Positions 23,775 through 35,226 of a DNA stretch of 64,000 bases are shown piece after piece. A model generated the notes under the pieces. It ran no database searches. It was not told the origin of the DNA and saw nothing but the letters and a program-made list of their open reading frames with translations. The DNA lies in contig JAFKAC010000001.1 of the NCBI GenBank assembly GCA_025766275.1, positions 2,170,001-2,234,000 of the forward strand. The letters run 5' to 3'. The stretch is from Lactarius indigo. Its lineage: Eukaryota; Basidiomycota; Agaricomycetes; Russulales; Russulaceae. Position 1 is the first letter of the stretch. Each line of letters starts with the position of its first letter. The translations under genes and the position numbers were made by a program.

Positions 23775-25921
23775 ATGCTCGCTCGATCACGAACTCCATC
23801 ATCATTACGGACACCTCGCAGGCTGTACAGCACCGGTCTGACCAACACCGTCAGAACATTCGAAAAAGGCAACCTATGGCCTGGATGGGAAGTCGTCATC
23901 GGCATCGAAGTGCACGCACAAATCAAATCGCGCAAGAAATTGTTCTCTCGTGAGTCACTCACTCAGGCCAGTTCCTCACAGAGTTGACTCGGTCATGACA
24001 CTTAGACGCATGGACACCCGACCTTGGAAGTACACCAAATTCCTGTGTGTCTCCTTATGACGCCGCCTTTCCAGGGACACTACCCGTAAGCAGCAAAAAC
24101 GTGTTACAGAGAATTTGGTGCCGTTAAAGTTGAGCATGACGATTTACAGCGCCTCAATCCTGCATGCATCAGCCTTGCTCTCAGAACGGCTATTGCTCTT
24201 CAGTCGGATATCCAACACCGATCAGCATTTGATAGAAAGCACTACTTCTATTCAGACCTCCCTGCAGGGTATCAGATCACACAGCACTACCGTGAGAATC
24301 GAATTCCACTTGTCTAATATCAACTTCACTTTTACGTCCTAGACCCAATTGCACGTGGAGGTCATATCTTTCTTCCTCAAAGCGATGTTTCCGTTCGTAT
24401 TGAACAGATACAACTCGAACAGGTAACCATCAACCTTCCTCTCTTCGTGGCGACATGCGACAGATATTGAGACTACCAGGACACTGGGAAATCAATGTTC
24501 GAACCCCGTCGCCGACTCTTGTCAATAGATTTGAACAGGGCAGGGATGGGCCTCATGGAGATCGTGTCGAAACCGGATCTCAGGTACGGGTAGAGACCAC
24601 AGCTCAACAGCTATATACTCGACTCACGGTCGTAGATCCCCGGAGCAGGCAGGTGAATACGTTCGAACGTTGCAGGCCGTTCTCAGATCTGTTGGAGCTA
24701 GTGATGGAAACATGGAGCAAGTACGTGAATCTCATGATGGTCCACCAACGAGGCATTTAACTTTGTCAGGGATCTTTGCGCTGTGATGTAAATGTTTCTG
24801 TCAACCGCCCAGGACAACCACCTGGTACGCGGTGTGAAATCAAGAATCTCAACAGTGTGCGCTTCATGATTGCGGCAATCGGTAATCCCAAATTAAACAT
24901 CAATCTGATCTCCCACTAAGAAGCTTCCCACATTGCATCGTTCCAGGCTCAGAGGTGTACCGGCAAATTGCTATACTGGATACCGGCAAATTGGTTACTC
25001 AGGAGACGCGCGGTTTTAATGAAGATACAGGGGAAACTTTCACGCTACGAAGCAAAGAAGGGGCTCCGGATTATCGTTACATGCCGGATCCTAATTTGCC
25101 GCCTTTATTGTTGACATCGGTGAGATACTCCAAGTGGACGCCACGGGGACCTACTACTCACTTCCCGCTCGGTAGGAACTCATCTCATCTGTCCACGAAG
25201 AAATGCCCGCACTTCCTGATGAAATCAGAAAACGCCTGGTGCTCCACGGCCTCACTCAAAATGAAATCGACGTTTTGATGGCGGTAGATTCAGGACACGA
25301 GGTTGGCTTTGATGGTCGGCAGGGCCGTGGTGCCGTCACATATTTTGAGGCATTATTGACTAATGACCGCAACTCAAAGACTGTCATCAATTGGTGAGCC
25401 TTCAATTGTTAGATGGAGCGGTAAACTCACTGCCATGACTTAATTGATGAAGGATAATACACGAACTTTTAGGTCAGCTGGCGCTACGAAGAAAGATGTT
25501 TCAGCGAAAACTCCATCTCTCTGGAGCAGATGGGAGGTCTGATTGATATGGTCCAAGGCGGCCTCGTGACTGGTATGTATGGGTGGTGATCTGCGATTTG
25601 ATATTCGGCACTAGCTTTTTGACCTTTCCTCAGGATCATCCGGAAAATTATTGTTACGCCACATGCTCGATAATCCATCGTCCGCGGCTTCGACAGAACT
25701 CGCAAGGACGCCTTGGCCTCTTAGCTACGCGGGAAGACGGTTTACTCGAGCAGCTTTGTGTACAGGCCATAACCGACATGCCGGAAGAGGCAGATGCGGT
25801 GCGTCGAGGGGTCCCTAATGTCATCAACAAACTCTTGGGGCGGGTCATGAAATCCAGTAAAGGGACAACAGATCCCCAATCCGTCCGAAGAATGCTCGAG
25901 AAACTGCTCTCTCCGTCATGA
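23775..25921 (+). CDS. mitochondrial glutamyl-tRNA(Gln) amidotransferase subunit B
   Basis: GatB is the kinase/transamidase subunit that, with GatA and a third subunit, converts Glu-tRNA(Gln) to Gln-tRNA(Gln) in mitochondria. The start at 23775 gives an Arg/Ser-rich presequence ([20 protein letters not shown]) suited to mitochondrial import. A longer start at 23685 is less likely. Family blocks follow in order: [140 protein letters not shown] and [20 protein letters not shown]. The C-terminal tRNA-binding domain ([20 protein letters not shown]) ends in LEKLLSPS. More than ten short introns are inferred. A bacterial-type organellar protein encoded in nuclear, intron-rich form is normal for fungi. 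Confidence 0.94.
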
Positions 25922-26053
25922 GGCTTGATCACAATCTCACGTGTTATTGACACTACACTCGATCCAAGCGCTCCTTACACAGAACTATTCCTACACTCAA
26001 TTCAAGCTTTTTTTCACAAACCATTCCTTTTTCCTACGCTGAGTTCCAAACGC

Positions 26054-26947
26054 CTACACAGCAACTTTCTGAGCAAAGAATTGCGTCCACTCGGCCTCTC
26101 CCCATGAGCTGGAAACATCATTGGCGAGTATTCCATCCCACAAAGCTGAGGGGGAGACGTGGACCCCGTTCTGTCGAGAGAACTTGACTGCACGATAATT
26201 CGTCAAGTCGCGCTATACTCTGTTTGTAAAAACTTACTGGTGTATTTGAGCTCATCCGTCACAGATACACCACCATTAGGGGTGCTCTTAAGTTTCAAGA
26301 GCTCCTTGAACTGCTTCAACCCTATCACCCGAGACACCAGTCTCAGCAAATAGTGACGCTAGTTTCTCGCGAATCTGGATAGGTGACAGACTGGAAGTGG
26401 GAATGTCGTAGTATTCCCCCTGTCTTTGAAGCAACTAGACGTGGCTCGTCAGGAAGGGTAGGTGCACCTGCAAACTATCATTTGGTCTTACAAGTAGAGA
26501 AAACGGCCAGAATTTCTCTGGCGCGACTCGAGCCACCTGTACATCGTATCAAAAACCGCTATCTACAGGACATCAATTCAAGTGTACTTACCGCAAGGCC
26601 GGCTTCGTGAGTAAAAGTGGAGCTGCCGTGCCACGGCTGAACTTGATTCCTGAAGATGACCTTTACCTTTCCTTCGTATTTACCACCGACGTCTACCAGT
26701 GGCTTCACGACCTTGTCAACGCTTACAGAAAGCTTCCCACTGATTACGAGAGGAAAGAGATCAGTAGATGCAAGCGCTTGTAGTGACGATAATAACCTGA
26801 AGGGACAGACATAATCAACTAATAATGGGGGTAAACGAACGATATATTGTACGATATAAGGACACGCTCACGAAATATGTCGAGGGTGTGGGGTGCATCT
26901 GGCCTACCGGCGATCAGGAGAGGTCGAAGTGAGGGTTGAAGTGCCAT
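26054..26947 (-). CDS. DsbA/thioredoxin-fold protein with CPFS active-site variant
   Basis: Exon 1 reads MALQPSLRPLLIAGRPDAPH and TLDIF, spliced to LDYVCPFSGKLSVSVDKVVK. Next come GGKYEGKVKVIFRNQVQPWH and GSSTFTHEAGLA, then an exon with STPNGGVSVTDELKYT. The last exon reads IKFSRQNGVHVSPSALWDGI, LANDVSSSWGEAEWTQFFAQ and KVAV. The order (CPFS motif, helical insert with QPWH, then a V-cis-Pro-type VSPSA before the last strand) is that of DsbA-like proteins. The second cysteine of CPFC is Ser here, so normal dithiol oxidase chemistry is unlikely. A glutathione-dependent or binding role is possible. Its 5' end is 77 bases from the PCI-protein gene on the other strand. Confidence 0.82.
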
Positions 26948-27024
26948 TTTATGACGTAATTATTCCAACCAGTAATGGATTATCTTTTTATCTTTATTTT
27001 TTCTCGACTCGGACAAGAATTGTC
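26948..27024. promoter_or_regulatory. 77-base divergent promoter with TGACGTAA and two TTATCTTT copies
   Basis: Between the two opposed start codons there is a TGACGTAA sequence at about 26952 (ATF/CRE-like). Two close copies of TTATCTTT follow at about 26980-26997, which read as GATA-type AGATAA on the other strand. The motifs are seen directly. Their function is inferred. Confidence 0.45.
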
Positions 27025-28721
27025 ATGCCCGTAACTTACACCCAATTCTTGACCCTCATAGCTACTGCATTGCGTGACGAGAATGGCATTGACCTCGCTC
27101 ATCTCATCCGCCCAATCAGCCCCCATGGCAAAGACCTCATAAAAGAGTTCCGTAATCCAACGGTGCGCAAAGTTGTCTCTGTATTGCCATTCGAAATGCG
27201 AACACGCGGACGCAGCGGCAATCCATGTCCCGATACGAAGGCGCTATAGAAGGTCCGTGGGATGAGGTAGCGATACAGTATGTCCTCGTCATTACGCACG
27301 TCGCAAAGAAGCGCTATGCCGACGCGTTCAAAGAGCACACACAACTGGTCAAGTAAGTGCACATCTCTTCCATCCTGTGCTCATCGCCAGTGTCTCACAC
27401 AGCCACCAGCTTGTTTCTCCGTTTCTTCACCAACAACAGCGGGTGGACTCTTCCCGCGTTGTTTGCTATCCTTCGCGATCTGCGTGACCTGGCTTTCGAT
27501 GTGAGGGCCTTCCTTTCGGACTACCTCAGGGCTGATATTTTCGCAGGCGGATGTGCAAGCACGGGATTTGAGTCCAAAGAGTGATTGCATGGAAGAGGCT
27601 GCCAGAATAATTTCCAAAGCATTCTCCAGTTGTGTCACGGACAGGTGCGACTATCATTGGTGTGCGTGCGTGTGTCCAAGACTTGACATTACCCCAGAAC
27701 CTCCACTTATCAGATGTCGAGGAAATGGGGTGTATACTACGTCGTTGGCTTGGTTCTCAAAAGCTATTTTCGGGTAAGTCGATCCATAGCTACCTAAAAT
27801 CAACATGTGGATAATCCTTTAAAGGTTCGACGAATCTCGCTTTCGAAGAACGTCCTCAGAGCGCTGGAGGCGAACCAGGATATTCCCTCCATTACAAGAA
27901 TACCCGAGGGCTCATCAGGTAGCAGCTGGTTCATTCATTGTTATCCAACAGACTTTGACATCAAATCAGGTGACATACAGATATTATCTGGGCATGTTGA
28001 GTTTCCTGAACGAAGACTACGCCAAAGTAAGGTGCTGCACTTGAGATCGTCGCCCATTATTGAAATCGGAAGCAGTCCGAGCAAGAGCTGACTTTTGCAT
28101 TCTACAACTGCCATCTGGAAGCCCACAACAACCAAGAGTGCGCACTATATTCCTAGAACTGTGACTTGGATTTACGTCTCGTGTCACAGGCGCATACTGA
28201 CCTACCTGATTCCGCTACGTATCTTGCGTGGCCACCTACCTACTGCCGATCTTTTGAAGCGTTTCCCGGTCCTAGACGAACTCTATACGCCTTTTATTTC
28301 TGCTATACGGAAAGGGGACATCCATGGCTTCGATGCCTGCCCTGGACAAAAGTGAACGGCGCCTGGTAGACCTTAATATTTGGCTCACGCTCGAGAAAGC
28401 TCGAGAAATCTGCATCCGAGGGTTAGTTTCGACGAGTGTACGCTAGTGTCCTAGTTGGTTTCTCCGAGTAATATTGACTCGCATCTCAGCTGGGTAGTAT
28501 CGGAAAAGACCAACCGCATTTCCGTGGCAATGTTCTACAGTTCGCTACGAGTATCCGGCATGGAAGTTTCTTCTGAAGAGGCAGAGTGTCTCGTAGCAAA
28601 TATGATCTACAAGGGCTACATGCGGGGCTACATATCGCACGAGAAACAAATGGTAGTTTTGGCAAATACTAATGCCTTTCCTCGACTTGCGGATCGCCCA
28701 ACTCCATTTACGCTGTACTAA
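27025..28721 (+). CDS. PCI-domain protein of the PCID2/Thp1/CSN12 family
   Basis: Proteins of this family are TREX-2 subunits that couple transcription to mRNA export, or CSN12 in the signalosome. The start is MPVTYTQFLTLIATALRDEN. Exons then give MSRYEGAIEGPWDEVAIQYV, VITHVAKKRYADAFKEHTQL, LRFFTNNSGWTLPALFAILR and CMEEAARIISKAFSSCVTDR. The TPR-like middle reads YYVVGLVLKSYFRVRRISLS and FLNEDYAKAEQELTFAFYNC. The family hallmark ILTYLIPLRILRGHLPTADL follows, then YTPFISAIRKGDIHGFDACL. The winged-helix end of the PCI reads SEEAECLVANMIYKGYMRGY, ISHEKQMVVLAN and AFPRLADRPTPFTLY. About eight introns are present. Whether it is the Thp1/PCID2 or the CSN12 paralogue cannot be decided by eye. Confidence 0.9.
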
Positions 28722-28983
28722 TCCGGACCGCCCTTCGGGGGTGGAGCGCTGCCAGTGGACGGAAGGCCGCCCCCTGTCACCACCTACGCATTGAAGTTGG
28801 CTAAAGTCACTATACACTGCTCTGGCTTTGCCGTGTGTCCACTTGTTGCTTTGTTAAAACAGGTCCACTACTATGGATTGAATGTCCTAACACACGTCGG
28901 TATCTGGTTCTTAGCTTATTGTGGAATATGTAGTAGCTTTGTCTAGGATGTCGTCACGTCGCGTAAATTAAAGGGCAGCCTTT

Positions 28984-31900
28984 CTATCTATCCCAGTCCT
29001 CCAAAGCAAATGCGAGAACGCTGAAGGTGGGAGCCTGCCGCCAATGTACCACCTGCGAGACCCTCTACTTCTCTGCGGACGAACCGCACGAGCCCATCCA
29101 GTTCGTCTTGCATCTCAGTGATCCTACCAGATAACTGCCGAACATCTCGCGATGCCGAAGGCATACGATAGGACTGAGGACCGAACCTCAATTCGTCGTC
29201 TTCGTCCTCGAGGTCCGACTCGCTGTCCGATGTTTGGACTACATTTTCTCGTAAGGACGTGGAAACGGTTCTTTCCTGCTGTGCGCGCCTGACTGCGATG
29301 CAACTTGGATCCAATTCTTAGAGAAGCCTGTCCGACATGGCCCGCATGCTGCGGTGAGAGCGTCGTGGAAGCGCAAGGCGATGTCAAGGATGGAGAGAAT
29401 GGCTTGACGTAACATGGCCATCTGCGTAGAAAACGTTAATAATGATAATGTGGACTACGACTCAGAGACGGACATCGCTATGCAACAGGCACTTCGCTTT
29501 CCAGCGCCTTGAGACTAATATGCTCTATCTGAGAATCAACTTCCGGTGATTCGACTTGAATGCGACTGACTGTGACTCGTGGAGACTGATCGTCTCGTCG
29601 AGGGACCCTGCCAATTCCAAAGATACGTGGAATCTAGATAGTCGTCGATGCAAAACCTGCCAATAGGATTGAGACGAGCAAAAAATAACAACACTTTCAC
29701 CAACATGAGTCATTATGAAACCAAGCAAAGTACTTGAGGAACAGGCTGTCAGTCAATACATGACACAAAGACGACGGCATAAGGGGCATACTTGATGAAC
29801 CAGAGCAACTTGCTCCGCATGGCGAATGCAATTTTGTCGTTAGATGCCTATTGATTTGTGGGGGGCAGCTGTGTTCCACGTGTGCGCACGCTCTAGCACG
29901 CCTTTGGCACGACGTATCTGCAATAAAAAAACAAACACAGAGCGATAAACACTAGAACTATGTAGACCGAAAAGGTATGTGAGGGGGAACGGTGCAGCAT
30001 ATTCCACGAGCAGGCCGTCTAAAGCCTCAACCGTTCGTCTTAAAGCCTGGTCTCGTGATCCAGAGTACGAGAAACGGATCAAGGTTGGTTCCATTCGATT
30101 GCTTGTGTACTTCTGCACAATATCACGGAATGTGTTATTTAAGAAGTGAAAGTCACTCCATGTTTGCATTGAATCCATCTAGAGATATCCGCATTAACGT
30201 CCCACGACGATGGTTATGACTCGGAAGAGTGACGACTAACTTTGGCGAAGATGGTCTCTGAGAAGTGTGACATGACATCGCCCTTCCTCATGAAGTACTA
30301 GCTCTTCAATTGCAGCGAGATGTAACCAAAGGTCACACTCGCTAGCAACCATTTGGGCCAGTCGTTTCTGAGGAGTCTGACAATGAGGCAAGATACTGTC
30401 GTGCACATATCGGGATAAATGTTCTCTAGAAGTCTTGACAAGTGCGCCCGTGTTATATTCTTGCAGCAAAGTGGTGAAGGTGGGCCAGTCTGTCATCCAC
30501 GTGGGCTTAGCCTCTGCGTCGTCGCTGAGCGGAAGATCAAGGAGACGTAGAAGCCCGACCGCCTTCCCGGCTCGAAGAACGTGATTGCCTACGAGATCCA
30601 GAAAGTACAGGTGCGGACTCAGACGAGTATGCCTCTGTATCCACCTCGCGTATTGTGAAGCCCTCAGTCCAAAAATCCGGATCGAGTATCGGCAAGCCAG
30701 TAGCCTGAATGAAAAACTCATCGTCCAGAGCAGTGAGGGATATCGGCTCCTTGCCTTGATGCTGGGTCCCGTGTAGGCATCCCATGTTTCAACCACAGGC
30801 CGACCATTGACCATATGGGCTCCGTCGATGCAGTAAAAACCTGCATTAAGGCTTTCGACGTCTCCGTTTCGCCATTCGAGGAGCTGCTGTTCGCAGCGGT
30901 GAGCAGTGTGTCCAGAAGGAGGGTAGAAACTGGTAAAGGGGGAGAACCGGACAGGGAGGTCGAGAAGCATCCATACTTCTAAAATCTTATTCTGTGACCT
31001 TGTAGCCCTCCCCATTACCTTCCTGAGGACTTCCAGGAGGGCATCGAAAGTGTGCGAGAAAGAGTCACGCATTGTCTTTTCCAAGTTAAGCAGGCTAACA
31101 TATAATGGAGGCATGCTTCCAGCCAAGGAGAGGATTATGTCACGTTCCCTGGTCGCGCACCAAGAGTTGAATTTACCGATCTGGGTCTCCACTGCCTCTG
31201 AAAAAGCCTCCATAGTACGGGTCATCTGACGAAAGTGGCCAGTCGCGCGAGATGCGGTTCCTCCAGAAACGCAAGTAACAAATCTCCTGAGATGCTCCAC
31301 AGTTGATGCCGTCTGAGCAAAGGACCGGACGACGGATAGTTGGGCAGCCCTCGTCAGGTGAATAATTCGCGGCGCATCCGAAGACGGCTGTAGATGGGTT
31401 TGAGCTCGCGGGCAGGGAGATCAACGACAAGACATGCCTCGAAAGAGAAGGTCCCGTCTTCAGATCGAGCCCATATTAGGAAGGAATTCTTGTAGCCTTG
31501 AAATGCCATCAACACCTCACGTACCGCGTCGTGTTCGTGAATGTATTTCTACGGTTGCGGTTAGAGTAGGCTAAGTATTAGCAAAAAGTCGTGAGAGTGG
31601 GGTGACTAACAATTCTATACGGGCCATCGACCCTCAACTGATACTGGTCACCTAGAATCCGGTCCGCCGACGGACCTGCATAAGAAATCAACCAAACGCT
31701 TCGTACCATGGTGACTAGATAACGTGCCAAGTGAGGAAGCGTCCTTGACTGTGAACGGACGCGTCAAGGAAGCATCGGTCTGCCATTCTGCCCTCCAGTA
31801 CTGCCTTCGTTGTAAATCTTCGATCAGCTGCCGGTGACCAAAGGTAGAACTGGGTGGCTCATGAAAAGAATCTGCGTTGAGATCCATGGAGGGCGTGGTA

Positions 31901-32931
31901 TCGGAGGCCGGAAGTGAATCCATCGACGAGAGAGAAGGGGACACAACTGCCAAAGTCGTCAAGCAGCAAAGGAGAGAATGGCGGGGTACTATCGAGGCTC
32001 AATGTTTCCCATCCTTCGACCGTGCTGCCGGGCGGGAGACCATAAACACCTTCCCAATGTTGCCCTTCGAAAGGTTCCTCATTCAAGATATTTGCCCAGT
32101 CAAACGTTTCTGACTCCACGTGAGGGGTCGTGCTATTCACTAGATAATTCTCCGCATGCTCTACAGTCAGTTGCGTGGGAGGGACGGATAGGTGCATCTT
32201 TCGGACATGCGTCAGCATAGAAAGGCGGTCACGAGGAAAAGAAATTACCAAGAATGATAGATGGCCGGGTAGGCGTGCGGGCTATCCTAAAGAGTCAGGT
32301 AAAAGAGCCCGTGCGAGTGGTAGACACAGTCACCGTGATCTCTGAATCTATGTCGTGTATTTTCTCTATTTGTGATTTCAACAGAAAGAAAGAAAGTTGG
32401 AGAGCATCGGCCCACGGGTCCTGTGAGTTTATTCTGGCCCTTTCAACACGACTATATCAAGATGAGTAGAAGGCCAAAAGAGCGCGAAGGGAAAACAAAC
32501 CCATGAACAAGCTTGGCAATGTCGCCCATGCTAGAGCTCGGCGCAGCCTTCACATTATAGTCCAGGCCTCTTGTAACCATATCCACCATTGCACGGAAAG
32601 CAGCTTCATTGTCGTCGGGTTTCAAACCAGTAACTTGGGATACTAGAGATTGACTCGATGAGATTAATCGGGAGATCTGCCTCTGTGGTAGGCGGTGAAA
32701 AGGTTTAGATATTGGAGCGTTGCTTATGCGAGATGCTGGTCTGCCAGCGCTAGAAGGAGGCCGATTTGTTGCACGCGAAGACGGTCGGTGAGAACTAGCA
32801 CTACTCTTGGGCCTTACGAAATCGTGGGGCTGATGTTGGGGTGCAACAGACGCATTTGACGGAGATCTATGCCTGGTGCCATCAGTGTAATAGCCAGCTA
32901 CGCTTGCTGGTCTCGAGTTGGATGCAGACAT
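28984..32931 (-). CDS. gamma-tubulin complex component (GCP5-like)
   Basis: GCP proteins assemble the gamma-tubulin ring that nucleates microtubules. The N-terminal 110 residues are Ser/Arg/Pro-rich and disordered (MSASNSRPASVAGYYTDGTR). A first helical block follows (DNEAAFRAMVDMVTRGLDYN). The long exon at 31300-30236 carries the grip-1-like region: LRRFVTCVSGGTASRATGHF and EAVETQIGKFNSWCATRERD. The grip-2 region is clear in FRDIVQKYTSNRMEPTLIRF, LVEYAAPFPLTYLFGLHSSS and VYRSVFVFLLQIRRAKGVLE, then RSKLLWFI. The end reads DELDGLVRFVRREVEGLAGG. Family members end like TFSVLAFALEDWDR, which is present but one base out of frame (extra base near 29034; that frame stops at 28984). The frame as read stops at 28988. 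Assignment to GCP5 rather than GCP4/6 is tentative. Confidence 0.85.
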
Positions 32932-33080
32932 GGTGAACTTGAACGTGAACGGAGGGTTCGCGTCGGTGTCACATGACCACGATTAGGGGGATCGATGCTG
33001 ACTCGGATGCTGTTGCTGTATCTCACGCGGGGTGTCGATGTTATGAATAGGTTGAAAGCTCCACTCACCTTTCCCATGCC
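32932..33080. promoter_or_regulatory. divergent promoter region GCP / carboxylesterase
   Basis: This 149-base gap separates opposed start codons. No gene fits here and no clear motif was found. Confidence 0.4.
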
Positions 33081-35164
33081 ATGCCTTCTATTCACCTTCA
33101 TGATGAGCTTTCTCAGACGAAGTCCAGGGTCGTAGTCGAAACCCGTTTTGGCCCCGTAACTGGTGGGAGATCGAAGAACGGCGCGGTGGTATTTCTAGGT
33201 AGGTCTACCGGCCTCAGCCCTATTCTTCTGAAACTGATGAGTCTCTAGAACTACCTTATGCCCTTTCTCCGGAGAGATTCGAGAATCCGGTCGCTCTACC
33301 CCCTGAGTTTCGTTATCGAAACAGAGAATACATCGCGGAGAATTCTTGTGGGTTTTGGGTGTCACAACGTTCTTGCACATACTTGACTCCCGGCTAGATG
33401 CGGTACAGCCATCGAACGACGGGCAAGCCGCTGGTATGTTTGGATGCTAAACCCGAGCCTTTCCCGTGAAAATTCATAGGACTACGATGGGGCCCACTAG
33501 ACATGAAGTTTGAAGACAAAGTTGGTCTCGGAAAGCCAAATGAAAATCCGTACGCGGACTGCAGAAGGAATTTCTGGCTTGAAATCTCATACTCTGAGTA
33601 ACAGGCTCTTTTTGAATATCGTTATTCCTCCATCGTTCCCCGAGAAAACCAACTTTGCTGTGAAGATTTATATTCACGGAGGGTTCGTCCACTGGCGGCT
33701 CCTCCCCACGACTCAGGACACTACTGACACACAAACCCGTGAGGCAGTTTCCTCCAGTTCGGGTCCCCACACAGCTTAGGGAGCCAGGCTCAATACATAG
33801 CTGCTGAGCGCTCTGAAGTTTGGGTGAATATCGGCTATCGCCTTTCAGCATTCGGCTTCCTTGCCTGTGACAAGCCGAGAATTGAGGGAAATTTTGGCTT
33901 CAAAGACCAATGGTTGGCTTTAGAATGGGTCCACGAGAATATCAGTGCATTCGGAGGTGCGACAAATGTACTGCAGGGCTCTCTGGACCTGCCCCAATAA
34001 CGTTTAATAGGTGATGCAGAGAGCATTCAGATAACAGGTTTGTCAGCAGGTACGCGTGGTACTATCTCCGACTCGGATACGACATTCATCTAAGATACGG
34101 CTCGGTAACTGCAGGTGCTCACTCTGTTCATCAAATATTACACCACGCTTCGCGGCTGTCACCTGGTGTGCAAGGCACCGTTCACTTCCGCTGTTTTGCA
34201 GTCGAACGCCATCGCGTTAGTCACCCAGCCCACTTCGCTATACGTGACGTGACTTGGCTCCTAGCATAAGTCCCAAAACACCAGACCAGCTGCGGCCTCA
34301 GTTCGCGGCCTTGTCTCGTGCCCTCGGATTAAATCCAGATGCCGTGGACACGCTTCCTATCCTACGAGATCCTTCTAAGACTAGTTGGCAATCTATCACC
34401 GAGCTTATTGACAACGAATCGTTAGGGGCGCATGGGACATTTAGGGGCTGTCTTGACGGGGTTTGGCTGTCGAACTCACCAGATCCCATGACATGGCAAC
34501 GTACTGGAGGTCTCGCCCGTGGGCTTCTCGAGCACGGAGTGCGCAATGTCATCGTTGGGGACCTTTCCGAAGAATGGTACCTCTACTCCATTGCCCACCC
34601 AATCAAGCAGAAGCAGGATATCCAGCAAAATCTGGAAAGATACTACCCTGCCTGACATGGTTCAGGATATGATCAAGATTTACGGGAGTCTTCCGGACGA
34701 TGCTGAGGCCGAGGAATTTGAGAAGCTGTTTGGTATCATTCTGGCTACTGGCCAGGTGCATCTACCGGTTCGGCTCCTCCATAGAGATCTCCTCCAAGAG
34801 AATTACCCAACGTTCAGATATACGATTAAGTGGACGCCAGAGCAGGTGCGGCCGAAAGGTAAGTGCCGCGAACCTCTAACAGTAGGGTAATATTGAGCCC
34901 ACCTCCATACTAGGCTACGTGACGCACGCCACAGACAGGGCCATATGGGCATTCCGCATTCCTGACCTGACCCCTCCCCAGTTGGATACAGTCCGTTCTT
35001 GGCTGGGTGCAATTGACCAAGCAACTCAAGAGCTAGACTACGAACAAAGACGTGATTTGAAGGAGGTGCTTACACTGCAAGCCGATAAGAAGATTGAGTG
35101 GGCAGTGGACTTGGGCTGGGATGATGCCATGAAGATAAGAAAGTTGCTTCCTGGGGAAGTGTGA
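33081..35164 (+). CDS. type-B carboxylesterase/lipase, frame broken twice
   Basis: This is an alpha/beta-hydrolase of the type-B carboxylesterase family, which cleaves ester bonds of lipids or xenobiotics. MPSIHLHDELSQTKSRVVVE at 33081 leads to TRFGPVTGGRSKNGAVVFLE, then LPYALSPERFENPVALPPEF. The oxyanion loop is NFAVKIYIHGGF. The conserved core reads VWVNIGYRLSAFGFLACDKP and GNFGFKDQWLALEWVHENIS. The nucleophile elbow is DAESIQITGLSAGAHSVHQI (GLSAG). The C-terminal half reads PKTPDQLRPQFAALSRALGL and continues to AMKIRKLLPGEV. No signal peptide is visible, so it is probably intracellular. Two single extra bases break the frame, near 34174 (between LSPGVQ and APFTSAVLQSN) and 34651 (between RYYPA and DMVQDMIKI). 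Elsewhere about nine introns join cleanly. It is either a very young pseudogene or an assembly artefact. Confidence 0.85.
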
Positions 35165-35226
35165 TGTAGATAATCGTGTGATTGATCGAATCCGTAGAAT
35201 GTTCCAAGGGAGTGACATGGTCTAGT

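Noticed and set aside
29030..29070. An 18-base GT-AG intron near the end of the gamma-tubulin complex gene
   Set aside because: Too short, and its removal would not change the frame, so it cannot restore the family ending.
32898..33101. Minus-strand frame upstream of the gamma-tubulin complex gene
   Set aside because: It spans the divergent promoter and overlaps the real start in another frame, with no protein-like motif.
34170..34180. A 9-base intron to explain the frame change in the carboxylesterase
   Set aside because: Far below any workable intron length. A single extra base explains the change better.
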